In this document: positions 21,141-31,794 of the stretch, piece after piece
Layout: each line of letters begins with the position of its first letter
Position numbering within the stretch: position 1 is the stretch's first letter
From: Bactrocera neohumeralis
Lineage: Eukaryota > Arthropoda > Insecta > Diptera > Tephritidae
Direction: 5' to 3'
Assembly: GCF_024586455.1 (NCBI RefSeq)
Contig: NC_065920.1
Span: 51,823,109-51,887,108 of the forward strand
Length of the DNA stretch: 64,000 nt
Made by a program: the position numbers and the translations under genes
The notes under the pieces: model-generated
The model's database searches: none
Told to the model about the DNA's origin: nothing
What the model saw: only the letters and a program-made list of their open reading frames with translations

Positions 21141-21607
21141 AAATTTATTCAACTATACGGAAAAATTCACTTTTTTTATTAGGATTTTTGACGATGTACA
21201 ACCAATTCCAAGACTTATGGAAATTTTTGTATTATAATACTTTAAATATTAATATGTTATTGGAACTTTATACGTATAGGTTCACTGGTAAAAGAGAAGG
21301 TGAAAGTGTCAAAAAACTTAGCTATTGAGTGTGATAGTCGAGGGGACAACGTACGACTGGATTATTAGAAATTGTACACAGCGACTTTGCGGTTCACTGA
21401 TAGTTTGCTCACATTCAGTGACATTTACTGACGATTTTTCCAGATAGCCTAACTATCAAATATACGAAATTATCATATTGCGCTCATGACAGTAAGGAGT
21501 GTCCAAAAATTGTAAAAGAAAATAACCAGTTCGTAACGGCTAAAATTGTAAATAAGATATTTTTGCAAATCTGTATAGAAACAGATATCATATTACAAAT
21601 ATTTATA
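21141..21607. other. No recognisable gene
   Basis: Continuation of hAT debris up to about 21340, then unassigned sequence to the start of the LTR at 21608. Confidence 0.3.
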
Positions 21608-22070
21608 TATGTCGGCGCAGTAACAATTGTAGTTTAATATAAGTAGTGAATACTGTGGTTTAATATATGCAGTGTATACCGTATGTTCACTTTTACTTTG
21701 CTCTGTTGTACTTCATTTCTAATAAACTTCGTGTGAATTTATGATCGTAGTAGCCTTTGCATTTTTGTTTCTCCAACGCCTGTAAACTGTAACTAAACGA
21801 ATAAAGCTGAGAGCGAGGTGAGAGCTAAAGGCTCTGCCGAGTGTGGCCCTGAATGCTTGGATGTTGCTGAATTACGAAAAGTAACGAGGAGGTGTAATAG
21901 TGGTTGAATTGCGTCAGCCAACGCAATGACGCAATGTTCTTTTGAACGTAGAGATAAACGGTGTTCAGGGACTCACTGCGCGAATCAGTCCGCGTTAAAA
22001 TAATAAAACTAATGTCTTGCAATCAGAATATCAACGGAATTGCTGAGGCCATTCCGGCATATACATTATC
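21608..22070 (+). repeat. LTR plus gag start, copy 1 (TGTCGGCGCAG family)
   Basis: About 460 bases from TGTCGGCGCAGTAACAATTG match 46415-46891 closely. It contains AATAAACTTCGTGTG and AATAAAGCTGAGAGC, a conserved inner segment GAGAGCGAGGTGAGAGC, and then, after a short A-rich leader, MSCNQNINGIAEAIPAY, which looks like the N-terminus of an LTR-element Gag (.IP.Y.GD...). Both copies stop matching right after GGCATATA. A diverged third copy lies at about 60758-60870. Confidence 0.7.
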
Positions 22071-22360
22071 GCTAGCACATACAAATACAGTCTTAAACAT
22101 AAATATGTACTTACAAATACCTATTTCAATCATCACTGTAATAAATGTTCATTTTGGATATTTTGATTAGAGACTGTAGTATTTAATGTATGCAATGTAA
22201 AGGATTGCAAATTACCCTAAAATAATAATAGATAAGAAATAGTTGTGTATGCCGTTGGGATCACTTATGTTTAAGATATGTGGACATACTGTCGGTATGT
22301 ACAGTATATTAGTATTAAGATATGTGTATGTACTCTGCATGTGATGCATACGTGAATTAG
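22071..22360. other. No recognisable gene
   Basis: A/T-rich sequence with several GTATG(T/G) repeats; probably the U3 side of the LTR-like sequence that follows. Confidence 0.3.
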
Positions 22361-22760
22361 GATAAGAAAATCTATAAATAAAGGAGCTCTGGGCAACAAG
22401 AGCGGAGTACTATTTTAAATCCGAAACATTCGCGTTGTTACTTAATCAGTCATTAAGAATACATGTGTTAAAACGCCTGTGTTGATGTTGAAATTGTATA
22501 AGAATAAGCTTAATATGTATGTATAAGATTTTGCATAAGTCTGGCAACACTGCGATGTTTAGTTTGTGTTCTTATTTATCGCATTGTTCACTTACACCTG
22601 CTTTCGCAGTTTACTGTTATGTACATCATTATTGGATTAGAACTATGACTGGCAGATCAAATATTTTATCCTCTCAAAAACTTGTAATTAATCTAAGTGC
22701 GATTTTCACAATAAAATACAATACATTTTATTCCAACAGTTGAGTTCTAAGAGGAGTTAT
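22361..22760 (+). repeat. LTR-like sequence
   Basis: CTATAAATAAAGGAGCTCTGGGC (TATA-like box, 22371) and CAATAAAATACAATAC (22709) could be the promoter and polyadenylation signals of an LTR ending near CCAACAG at 22739. It is followed by TTGAGTTCTAAGAGGAGTT. No second copy; weak. Confidence 0.35.
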
Positions 22761-23316
22761 AACGATGGTGGTCAAAAAAGATTCATTCTAGGACCGATTG
22801 CAGAAGAAGACACACATTTTCACATTTTCCTACAATGGTATAATAATAATTATAATTTCTTATACAAATAAGTTTGTTTTTTAACTTATTAACATTTGTA
22901 AATATTCGCACAATAAACTCATGACTTTTGCTTTCCTACATACATATGTGTAATATATCCGGGGTATTACCAGCAGACTTGAATACTGACGAACTGGAAA
23001 GAATGATCAAAATAAGGAAGCAAAAATAAAAGAATATAACTAATGGTTTGTACAACCAATAAATAATATAATCAAAAGCTGCGATTCATTACAGCAAGGG
23101 GGCCCTCCGGTTTATAATAAAAGCTTAACTCTGCGATTCTGAATTCCAGACCCTCCAGAATAGAAGAGCCTTCTTTCTTAAAGGATCACGAAAAAAATAA
23201 TAAATAAATAAAATAATTTATTTCAAATTGTTACGGTTTTGGTGAAAATAACCACCTTATAAAAAAACAACAGAAACGCGAAAAAATAAGACAAAATAAA
23301 TTTGCCTTATTGCAGA
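22761..23316. other. No recognisable gene
   Basis: Degenerate retroelement sequence. A TGTTACGGTTTTGGTG string at 23230 resembles the start of the LTR at 23317 and may be another truncated end of that family. Confidence 0.3.
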
Positions 23317-23634
23317 CTGTTACGGATTGCCAATGCATTGCCCACACTCTAGTCACACTATTATAAAATTGCAAATGCATTGCCAACACTCTAGTCACAC
23401 TATTATAAATTGAAAATGTGACACTCTCTTCGTTTTCTAATCTTCAAGTCACACACGTCCAATCGTAAAAGTATTTTTTAATTTCTGTTTTTTATTGGCT
23501 CATTTCGTGTAATTTGTAAGTAAATCAATATAAATTAATACAATAAAATTAATTAAATCAATATACAAAGGCTGTGTATAAAGTGAGGGCTGATTTAATA
23601 GATCAGTCCTCATGGTAATGAACGTGGGGTGCAA
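23317..23634 (+). repeat. LTR, TGTTACGG family, copy 1
   Basis: Starts TGTTACGGATTGCCAATGC and ends GTGGGGTGCAACA. Contains two tandem ATTGCC(A/C)ATGCATTGCC...CACTCTAGTCACACTATTATAAA units and near the end AAAGGCTGTGTATAAAGTGA. The second copy is at 38231. The TG...CA ends and the conserved sequence right after (AAAACCA) fit an LTR followed by its leader. Confidence 0.7.
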
Positions 23635-23670
23635 CATCTAAAACCAACTCAATAGTATAGTATACAAGTT

Positions 23671-23793
23671 AACATAAGCTGCCCTTTGTCAACAATAAAG
23701 TCCGCGCGTGGCCTGAGTCAGCGAATCCACATTCTCACGCTGGCAGCTAGCAGTCAACATAAGCAGCACTTTGTCAACAACAAAGTCCGCGCG
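23671..23793 (+). repeat. 85-base tandem repeat (about 1.4 units), target of the errantivirus
   Basis: AACATAAG(C)TGCCCTTTGTCAAC begins at 23671 and again at 23756, including AAAGTCCGCGCG. The first unit continues TGGCCTGAGTCAGCGAATCC; the second is broken by the provirus at 23794 and resumes at 29695 as GCCTGAGTCAGCGAATTCAC. The repeat probably belongs to the LTR of the element whose gag is at 29940. Confidence 0.65.
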
Positions 23794-24431
23794 AGTTACG
23801 TCGACGTCGATGCCAACCACTATCGGCATGACCGATATGAATGCAACTGCAATTCATAAGAACTGCAACAAAGAAATAATGCCGACGTCAACGTTAACAA
23901 CCTACCCCAAAACACTTAGAATTAACTGGTCTACTTAAATATTTTCCCTTTTTTGTTACCGCAACAATATTGCGACCACACGAAATATGCATATCATATT
24001 TCGAAACAAACCAGGGCACTTACATTGGATCACATTGCATATCCGCTGCACATTTAATATGTTCAAACGAATATTGCGATAGCAATTAACGTCACAATAA
24101 ATAGTGCAACATAAATATTTGAGGGAATGCAATTGATGTAATGTGAGAAGTAGGCCACTTGACAAATATTGTCGCAACTACAAGTGGTTGCGCCAAAATA
24201 ATAATAAGAAAAGAAATAATGTATTTTGTATCAGAAAATAGAACTTAGCTTAAGAAAATATTGGAAATAAATGAACAGAAGAATTCTGACGGTTAATCCG
24301 ACAAGTCGTGGTTTTCTCTTAGCGATTCACTAAACCGAAGTTTAGTGTTAATAAGAATATTTGAACTAAAGTTCAGTATTCATCGATCAATGAGTTAATT
24401 TAGTATTAAAACACGGGTTCAATAACCACAA
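23794..24431 (+). repeat. 5' LTR of the errantivirus-like element
   Basis: 638 bases, AGTTACGTCGACG ... AATAACCACAA. Nearly identical to 29057-29694. Confidence 0.85.
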
Positions 24432-24450
24432 CTGGCGCAGTCGACGGAAC
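24432..24450 (+). promoter_or_regulatory. Primer-binding site
   Basis: CTGGCGCAGTCGACGG directly after the 5' LTR matches the tRNA-Ser-type primer site (TGGCGCAGTCG) used by 17.6/297-like elements. Confidence 0.75.
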
Positions 24451-24819
24451 TTTGCCCTTAGACAAAGAAAAAGAGCCTGACACAACATGTAAACCGCTTA
24501 AACGTACTTATTAAAGTGAAAAGTAAAAACGTCAAATGATTTAAAGGCCACTGAAAAGACAAGACTTAATATAAATATAATTTTACAATTGAAATTTTTA
24601 TAATAAAAGTTACATAAAGAAATATTTTAGAGTGAACTTCTGACATATTACGAAATCTAACTGCCAAAAGTCATAGAATCATTTATAAGAAACTTACTAT
24701 TGCTTGCGGGTTCAAACAGTGTTACATCATTCTATAAATATAAAAGAACTAACTTCTCGAAAAAAAAAAAAAACAAAAAAAAAAAAAAAAAACACAATTA
24801 TACACATTTAACTACCACA

Positions 24820-26486
24820 ATGGCAATCACCAACAACGATCTAAACCGGATATCAGCGTCGGACCTCCTTAAGGAAGCTGCGAAAATCAAAGAGTTCAGA
24901 GGCGATGGGAGCTACGACATATCTTCATTCATTGGAGAGGTGGAACTGATCCTGCCCTTGTTCAACGAGAACCAAGCGGTCAAAAATTATGTGTGGGAGA
25001 GACACATAAAGACCAAGATCCAAGGAGAGGCGCTCCAGATAATACGGACACTAAACAGAGACTCATCGTGGGACGAAGTGAAGACAGAACTGATACGGAA
25101 CTTCGGAATAAGGGAAAGCTACCACCAACTCTTCCACCAGGCCATCACAACCAGGCAGTATAATGGGCAATGGATCCTGAAACTTTTGATCCTGACAGCA
25201 ATTTGGACCCTGGGGCTGGGACAAGTAACAATAGATAAAATAGAAAGCAACAAAGGATATATAGAAATACAAACAGGCGATGCAGATATAGTTAAGTCAT
25301 ATGTAACAATACTACACGTTATAAATCCACTAGAAATATCAAATTTACTTAATGAAATAGAATCTAATATAAAATCAACAAATCTGCAAGTAGGACAAGC
25401 AACACTAAACATGCAAATTAAATTTATTAGAAGCAAGATAAATACTATCACACCCCACAGACAAAAAAGAGGCCTACTAAATGCTGTAGGAACTGTACAA
25501 AAATGGCTTTACGGTACCATGGACGACAATGATAGACAAGACCTTGCACAACACCTCAACATCATCGACACAAACAACCACAAGGCTATCGAAACAATAA
25601 ACAAACAAATAGATATTAATACTAATTTCAATAAAACGTTTCTTGAATTAAAAAGACTTATGCATAACGATAGGGATATGATATCTGCAAAACTAAACTC
25701 CATAGGGAACATAAGTAAAAGGACCCAAGACGAAATTTTATACCTTGACTTTTCTCTAAAACTGAAAATATTACAGGACAATGTAGAACACATACAAGAC
25801 AATATAGCAGCAAGTGGTTTAGGAATTTTACATAGCAACATGATAACCGACCAAGAAATAACAAAATACAACTTAGACTCACAAAAATTGAAAAAAATAA
25901 AATTAGGATCCCTTACAGACAAAAACCATAATATTATTTTCGCTATCAAAATTCCAACAGAATTAATAACACTACACACATCTATAATATTGCCGTTAGG
26001 AGATATAAGCAACTTTGAGTTAATGTTTCAACAAGTATATGCACTAAGATATAACAATGAATTGTACGAGTTTAATGATAATATAGATTTACAACGTCTT
26101 AAGCCAATTAATAATTGTTTGATAAAAAGAAACTGTATGAAAATTTTTAATAACGCCTCCGAAATTATAAACATTAACGAAGGAATTATATTTGTAAAAA
26201 ATACTAAAAATACTAGTGTAGAAAGTGACTGCATTATAAACAACAGCTTTCCCTTAAGCGGAAACTATTTAATACATTTTTACAATTGTAGCATAACAAT
26301 TAATAATAAAACATTTTCAACAAAAAGTAAAATAATTAAAAGTAGCATTGTATTAGCAAGCGATATAGACAACATTAAAGATATAAATAAGAAACTTATA
26401 TTTGATGATATTATATTACAACAAATAGAAAATATAAACTTTATAGATGAAGTTAAATACCAAAAACGACAACAATACATACATAT
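24820..26486 (+). pseudogene. gag-env fusion frame of the errantivirus-like element (5' part)
   Basis: The ATG at 24820 (after an A-rich leader and CACA) begins about 105 residues of Gag N-terminal sequence (motifs DLLKEAAKIKEF, FIGEVELILPLF, ELIRNFGIRE). Without any pol sequence the frame passes directly, near 25158, into an envelope-type protein: a hydrophobic signal-like segment, a basic furin-type site RQKR at about 25470 followed by a glycine-rich hydrophobic segment, then a long helical, Asn-rich ectodomain. This is the layout of the baculovirus-F-like Env of insect errantiviruses, a membrane glycoprotein. An upstream in-frame ATG at 24700 lies in the leader and is followed by a lysine run, so I do not favour it. 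The frame is cut at 26486 by the DNA transposon and continues at 28931. Confidence 0.75.
26483..26486 (+). repeat. Target-site duplication ATAT, left copy
   Basis: ATAT before GAGCCC; its partner is 28927-28930 after GGGCTC. Confidence 0.7.
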
Positions 26487-28926
26487 GAGCCCTTTAAAGC
26501 ACAAGTGGTATAACTCCATTTTTTTTTTTTTTGAGTTAGCTATGGTACTGTATTGAGGAAAATGTGTTCTATTTAATGCAATAACGTGGCAGCTTCTAGT
26601 TCCCATAGCAACCTCATAAAAAGCAGAAATTACTAGTGCAGTGAATGCTGCCGCCTATTCGTTGACAGCACAAGCGGTATAATTGACAAATTCACCGTTC
26701 GTGCAGTGAATTTCATGGGAGAAAGACTTATTCTCAGTGTTTTTTTGTAATAATTTCTTTAGATGGACTCAGGTGAAGGTAACGGTAGTGAAATTAAGAA
26801 TTAACTGTTAAGCTGAAAATGGCAAAATTTCTTCACTCGTTTGTTGTTGTTGTAAACCCAATTTGGTGCTTAATCGAAAATGCTAATTCATGTCGTAATG
26901 TTTATACTTTCTCAAATAATTGAACGTAAACTTTGGTTTCAGCCGTTGATGATCCCGGTTCCACAGAGGACAATGAAGCAGCTGCTGATGTGGAAGGGAG
27001 ACCCAGTACTCATGAAAGTGGTGAAGCAGAGGAAAATGCAGAAGGAAGGGCTCTCTTGGAAAAGGCAGAGAAAGGAATGGAAGCGAGAAGAAAGGAAAAG
27101 GAAGCGAAATTCGGGAGACTCTTACGTCACTAGAAAGGGAAAGCCAATTCCAGAGAAGCAATTTAGCAATCTCGATTGCAAATGCACCAAAAAGTGTTTT
27201 AACAAAATAACAGAAGAAGAACGAAAAAAAAATATTCGAAGCATTTTGGAAAATAGGGACATTCTCTGCCCAAAATGCATTCATTTGTGGTCTTTTGAAA
27301 CCAATATTACCGGTACGTCGTCGGCCAACCACCGCTGAGAAGAATCGAACAAGTTCAATTGGTTCTATCATAATGTTGCTGGGGAAACCAAACAGGTTTC
27401 CAAGAGGTACTTCTTAGAAACATTGCAAATCTCAAATGGAAGAATGACGCGAGCTTTGGAGAAGGTCAAAATGGGCTATCCTCCAGGGGTCGATAAACGG
27501 GATAAGAAGGTGCCTGGTAACAAAACCTCCGATGAACAAATGGCACAAGTAAGAGCCCATATTTCAGCTTTTCCTTCATACGAATCTCACTACACAAGAA
27601 AACACAACCCAAATAGGAAATATTTAGCCGAGAACTTAAATATACGACTTATGTACAATCTGTATAAGGAGCACGTTGAAAGCCAAGGGCTTCAGCCTGT
27701 TAGGGTGCATATATATCGAAGAACTTTTAATAACGAGTTCAATCTGCAATTTCACGCCCCACATAAAGACACTTGCGTCAATTGTGATATTTTTTCTAAT
27801 AAAGTAAAATACTCAACAGATGAAGAAGAAAAGAGACAGCTCAAGCAGGACCATGAACTTCATTTACGGAAGGCAGAACAAGCTCGCGATTCCATGAAGG
27901 CGGATGCTGAAAAAAGTGCTAACAATGACAGCTACTATGCATTCTCTTTTGATTTGGAGAAGTCCCTGCCTTTCTCGAAATTGGTGTGTCAACAGGCCTA
28001 CTACACACGTAATATGTACGTACGAAAATGGGGTTCATGTATTGTTGGGACGAAGTAAATGGTTCTAAAGGTTCACAAGAAATTTCATCGTGTTTAATTA
28101 AACACATAAAATTTAGATCGACAGCAGCCAAACATGTGGTTATGTATAGCGACACATGCACAGGTCAAAACCGTAACTGGAAAATCGCTATGACGTTGAT
28201 GAAATATGTCCAAAGTCCAGACAATAATGTAGAAATTATGGACCAAAAGTTCATGCAAAGTGGACATTCATTCCTCCCCAATGACTATGACTTTGCGGCT
28301 ATTGAAAATTTTGGTAAGTCGCAACAAATATTTACACCTGACGACTGGTATAGAACTATTGCGTTGTCAAGGAAAAAGAATGCCTTTCATGTGACAGTTA
28401 TGACGATCAGCAGGAAAAAAAGGACGACCGGTTAATGTTTGCATCATTGATCAGGGTAAGCTGTACACAAGAGCTCGGCCTATTTCAAAAGAAAAAAGGA
28501 AAGATATGATGGACTTGCTGCCATACATTCCTCCAGTACACCACAATTATTTCGAGGGGCTTGTTACTAGTGAGACTGCTGAAGATGTTGGCCCACTTCA
28601 GGAAGAATCTCAAGAAAGTGACGATGAATAAAAAAATATTTGAGAAAACGAAACAGATTTCAAACTAATTATAAGTTAAATGAAATATTAAAAGCATTTA
28701 CAGCACAAATGGTATAATTAATTTTCGGTACTCGATAAAACAAGAGTTAATGGACAAAAAGTTTCAAAAACATCAATTTAAGTTAAATAAGACCTTTTTC
28801 TGAAGTTTTATTGAAAAAAGTAGTCCAAAAGTTCAATATTGATTTTTATATACAACTTTTAGCAAACCCTTTAATATCTCGACAGAAGAAAAAGTGGAGT
28901 TATACCACTTGTGCTTTAGGGGGCTC
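26487..28926 (+). mobile_element. DNA transposon with GAGCCC ends and a DUF7869-like RNase-H-fold gene
   Basis: The left end GAGCCCTTTAAAGCACAAGT and the right end (on the other strand GAGCCCCCTAAAGCACAAGT) are inverted repeats of about 37 bases, with GGTATAACTCCA continuing the match and only two or three mismatches. Direct ATAT copies flank the element. Sequence on the two sides belongs to one env reading frame, confirming an insertion of 2440 bases. The interior encodes one gene on the same strand (26763-28631). I cannot place the ends in a named superfamily; piggyBac (TTAA, CCC ends), Harbinger (3-bp) and hAT (8-bp) do not fit the 4-bp ATAT duplication. Confidence 0.8.
26763..28631 (+). 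pseudogene. DUF7869-like transposase candidate, frameshifted
   Basis: A short exon (ATGGACTCAGGTGAAG, 26763) is followed by a GT donor and an AG acceptor at about 26941, then an acidic/basic charged region. The frame moves several times: a Cys pair motif (DCKCTKKCFNKITEEER, about 27170) and CPKC region, then 27376-28025 with YHNVAGETKQVSKRYFLET, a PNRKYL element, FHAPHKDTCVNCDIF, and FSFDLEKSLPFSK. After a frameshift near 28025 come YCWDEVNGSKGSQEISSCLI, MYSDTCTGQNRNW and GHSFLPNDYDFAAIE; the tail ends in an acidic EESQESDDE and TAA at 28631. FDLE, YSD and P.D...E are spaced like an RNase-H-fold catalytic triad. The same pattern is at 43570-44631 and 48655-49000. I believe this is the domain called DUF7869; that name needs a profile search. 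Confidence 0.7.
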
Positions 28927-28930
28927 ATAT
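28927..28930 (+). repeat. Target-site duplication ATAT, right copy
   Basis: ATAT directly after the GGGCTC end; partner of 26483-26486. Confidence 0.7.
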
Positions 28931-29201
28931 AAGCATATATACAATATCAATTGTAATTATAGTCAGTCTTTCGATAATCATTTATTGTAAAAACAAGAGA
29001 AAGAATTTCAAAATTACTAATGTGATCTCCCAGGAGAGAGCTCAATCAAGGGGGGGAGTTACGTCGACGTCGATGCCAACCACTATCGGCATGACTGATA
29101 TGAATGCAACTGCAATTCATAAGAACTGCAACAAAGAAATAATGCCGACGTCAACGTTAACAACCTACCCCAAAACACTTAGAATTAACTGGTCTACTTA
29201 A
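28931..29201 (+). pseudogene. env 3' part: transmembrane segment and tail
   Basis: The env frame resumes after the transposon with a strongly hydrophobic Ile/Val/Ser segment of about 20 residues followed by a basic KNKRKN stop-transfer motif, then runs across the purine tract into the 3' LTR and ends with TAA at 29199-29201. Env genes of this group normally end inside or near the 3' LTR. Codon phase is consistent with the part left of the insertion. Confidence 0.7.
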
Positions 29202-29694
29202 ATATTTTCCCTTTTTTGTTACCGCAACAATATTGCGACCACACGAAATATGCATATCATATTTCGAAACAAACCAGGGCACTTACATTGTATCACATTG
29301 CATATCCGCTGCACATTTAATATGTTCAAACGAATATTGCGATAGCAATTAACGTCACAATAAATAGTGCAACATAAATATTTGAGAGAATGCAATTGAT
29401 GTAATGTGAGAAGTAGGCCACTTGACAAATATTGTCGCAACTACAAGTGGTTGCGCCAAAATAATAATAAGAAAAGAAATAATGTATTTTGTATCAGAAA
29501 ATAGAACTTAGCTTATGAAAATATTGGAAATAAATGAACAGAAGAATTCTGACGGTTAATCCGACAAGTCGTGGTTTTCTCTTAGCGATTCACTAAACCG
29601 AAGTTTAGTGTTAATAAGAATATTTGAACTAAAGTTCAGTATTCATCGATCAATGAGTTAATTTAGTATTAAAACACGGGTTCAATAACCACAA
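29057..29694 (+). repeat. 3' LTR of the errantivirus-like element
   Basis: 638 bases, preceded by the G-rich purine tract; differs from the 5' LTR at about four sites that I noticed (for example GACTGATATG versus GACCGATATG). Confidence 0.85.
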
Positions 29695-29925
29695 GCCTGA
29701 GTCAGCGAATTCACATTCCCACGCTGACAGGTAAGGCACAGCGGTAGCGGCAAACTGCCAACGCAAGCGTCGGCGTCGTATCCGCTGCAATAACTCCACA
29801 ACAACTGAGACAAGGCGCGGGTTTAAGACATTTAGAATTTAAGTTTAGTTTTAAACAGAGAACTCATCAGACAGGATGGTCTGATCAATAAAGCAATAAT
29901 AACAAAAAAAAAAAACGGTTATTTG
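29695..29925 (+). repeat. LTR remainder of the outer gypsy element
   Basis: Continues the 85-base repeat sequence interrupted at 23793 and ends CATCAGACAGGATGGTCTGATCAATAAAG (a polyadenylation signal and a small GACAG...CTGATC inverted pair). The gag of the outer element begins shortly after. Confidence 0.5.
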
Positions 29926-29939
29926 TAATTTACACAGAC

Positions 29940-30308
29940 AGTAATATAGCTTTACGTGAGGAAGTAGAGCAATTACGCTCACAAATGGTAGTAAATACTA
30001 GTAGTGCTACTGATTTTCAAACACAAACAGTAGATGATAATATGGTATGCCAAGAGTCATTAGATGTTATTAAATCCTTACCTGAATTTACTGGTAGGAT
30101 GAATTCATATGTTAGTTGGAGGGAGGCAGCGCTAGAAAATACTTCGCTGCGCTCACAATTCTTTGAAATAAAATAACGTAAGATGGAAACGATGCATTAA
30201 CGAACCATAAAACGGTACTTTATTTCGATGCACTTCTATCTCGCTTAGATTTTGCAAGTGGGGACAAACATCCTATACAAATAATAGAACAGGAACTAAG
30301 CATTACAT
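29940..30308 (+). pseudogene. Ty3/gypsy gag, N-terminal half
   Basis: The frame begins SNIALREEVEQLRSQMVVNT and continues to DVIKSLPEFTGRMNSYVSWR, the start of a capsid domain (LP.F.G....Y.SW). After a short frameshifted stretch near 30176 it reads YFDALLSRLDFASGDKHPIQ and IIEQELSIT, then is interrupted at about 30308. The continuation is at 30925. The element is outer host of the LTR inserted here. Confidence 0.65.
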
Positions 30309-30922
30309 GAGTTAAGCCTTCCGCCCTCATACACCACTACACCACACAACACACTCAAAAAGCAACTCTGTCACACTCAAAAAGCAACACTGGCACACTC
30401 TCCACACTTGGAGACCACACTCTCCACAGCCCAACGAGCAAAAAAGGGCTCGTCCTGAAAGAAGCTTTTTCCTTTTTCCGATCACTTGTCTCGAGACGTA
30501 CACATCGGCGGACGTTATCCTAGTTGCAGATTCGGCACGCGGTTAAAAACACTTTTTTTCATCAGTTTTCTATTTCATCCGGCGTTATTCGACGCATCAA
30601 AAACATCATTTTCTATTCATCCGGCGATCTTCCGCACGTATTTAAAACATTATTTTCTATTTCATCCGGCGTTATTCGACGCATCTAAAACATCATTTGT
30701 TATTCATCTGGAGATCCTGTACGCGCAGCAGCTGAATCAACACCTCATCACCACTTCGTTTATAAGAACATATACACCTCCACTGGTATCCGACCAGGAG
30801 GCTTTTATTATAACCTTTCTGTTTCTTTAATAAAATTGTTAACGTGAAGTGAACAACCACATACTTATATATATATATTGCGTCCCAAAAGCAGTGGGTG
30901 TTAAAACCAAGTGGTAAGTTTA
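30309..30922 (+). repeat. LTR-like insertion in gag
   Basis: AGTTAAGCCTTCCGCCCTCA ... AAGTTTATATAC lies between two halves of one gag. It includes tandem degenerate units ATTTCATCCGGCGTTATTCG / ATTCATCCGGCGATCTTCCG (30570-30715) and AATAAAATTG near 30829. A candidate duplication is TTAC/ATAC at the edges. A related LTR start (AGATAAGCC...CACTACACC) is at about 31426. Confidence 0.5.
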
Positions 30923-30924
30923 TA

Positions 30925-31160
30925 TACTAAGGCAGGGTGTAATGTCGATTGTAGAATATTACAACCTGGTCAACAAAAAATTTACTCTATTAATAAACAA
31001 AACAATTATGACACATGGAAACAACGTGGATATTACAAGAGAATTAAACAAAAAGAATAGGAATCATGAACTACGAATTTTTATAACAGGCCTAAATACC
31101 CCATTAAGGGACATGCTATTTTCCCTAAACCCACAAGATTTACGGCTTAAAACTTAAAAA
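30925..31160 (+). pseudogene. Ty3/gypsy gag, C-terminal half
   Basis: MSIVEYYNLVNKKFTLLINK, then HELRIFITGLNTPLRDMLFS and LNPQDL match the capsid C-terminal part (F...V...L ... F..GL...L...L....P..L). It ends in a stop at 31156. Downstream to 31420 the same strand shows Pro/Lys-rich codons (SPPVATTKKPPKDEPLHEG) that may be the Gag tail. Confidence 0.65.
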
Positions 31161-31423
31161 GCGACCAATAGAAAGTAATCATAGCTTCTCCCGCAAGAAA
31201 AAAATCAAAGAAATCATAATATAAATGAGAGCCAATTTTTAGGCGAAGATGGGATGAACTCGCTATCTCAAATACCGCGAGACGGGAATCTCCACCCGTG
31301 GCGACGACTAAAAAACCACCAAAGGACGAACCATTGCATGAAGGTTTGATATCAGCATCATGTCCTGTAACGACGACGCTAAACCACAATTTATAATATT
31401 CGAGTTTGTTAACTATTGGCTAA

Positions 31424-31794
31424 ATGAGATAAGCCGCCCCCCCCTAATGCCACTACACCAATACACCACACACACAGAACCCACATTCCACCACCCACAC
31501 GCGAGAGGACATCCACACATGAAAACACATATCAACTGTCAAAAGGGTCAACTTAAAAGTTTTTCTTCAGTCTCGTTTTGACCTACAAACGAAGTATACG
31601 CATCGCCGCCTAATTCTCGCTTCCCGCCGTCGCCTGCTATTTAGTAAAATCTCGAATCGAAACATTGTAATTACTCTACTGAAATTGTAATCGTTAAAAG
31701 GGCTCAGTAAACCCAAATTGAATTTAAACATTAACCGCGTGTTTTTATTAAAATAAGTGGAAGTGGATTTTAAATAAGTGGTGAATTGGACATT
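31424..31794 (+). repeat. LTR-like sequence related to 30309
   Basis: Begins AGATAAGCCGCCC...CCACTACACC, similar to AGTTAAGCC...CCACTACACC at 30309. Ends around CATTAACCGCGTGTTTTTATT. Non-coding. Confidence 0.4.

Larger units (their letters stand above)
23794..29694 (+). mobile_element. Errantivirus-like LTR retroelement without pol, with a nested DNA transposon
   Basis: Two 638-base LTRs (23794-24431, 29057-29694) bracket a tRNA-Ser-type primer site, a gag-env fusion and a purine tract (AATCAAGGGGGGG, 29043-29056). By eye the LTRs differ at only about four positions, so insertion was recent. Protease, reverse transcriptase and integrase are entirely absent. A 2.4 kb transposon splits env at 26487. 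No clear target-site duplication is seen; compared with the tandem target the two bases TG are missing at the junction. The element class (17.6/297/tom/Idefix-like errantivirus) is inferred from LTR ends AGTTA..., the primer site and the env features. It cannot move without pol from another copy. Confidence 0.8.

Noticed and set aside
24700..24819. Earlier in-frame ATG of the gag-env frame at 24700
   Set aside because: It lies in the leader, and its codons are a poly-lysine run from the A-rich tract; the ATG at 24820 starts the recognisable Gag sequence.
25063..26606. Long reverse-strand frames across the env gene
   Set aside because: They mirror the A-rich env coding strand (Leu/Ile/Ser-rich) and show no motif.
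26883..27371. 162-codon reverse frame in the DUF7869-like transposon
   Set aside because: It is antisense to a charged coding region and its content (Phe/Leu/Ser/Pro repeats) is the complement of Lys/Glu codons.
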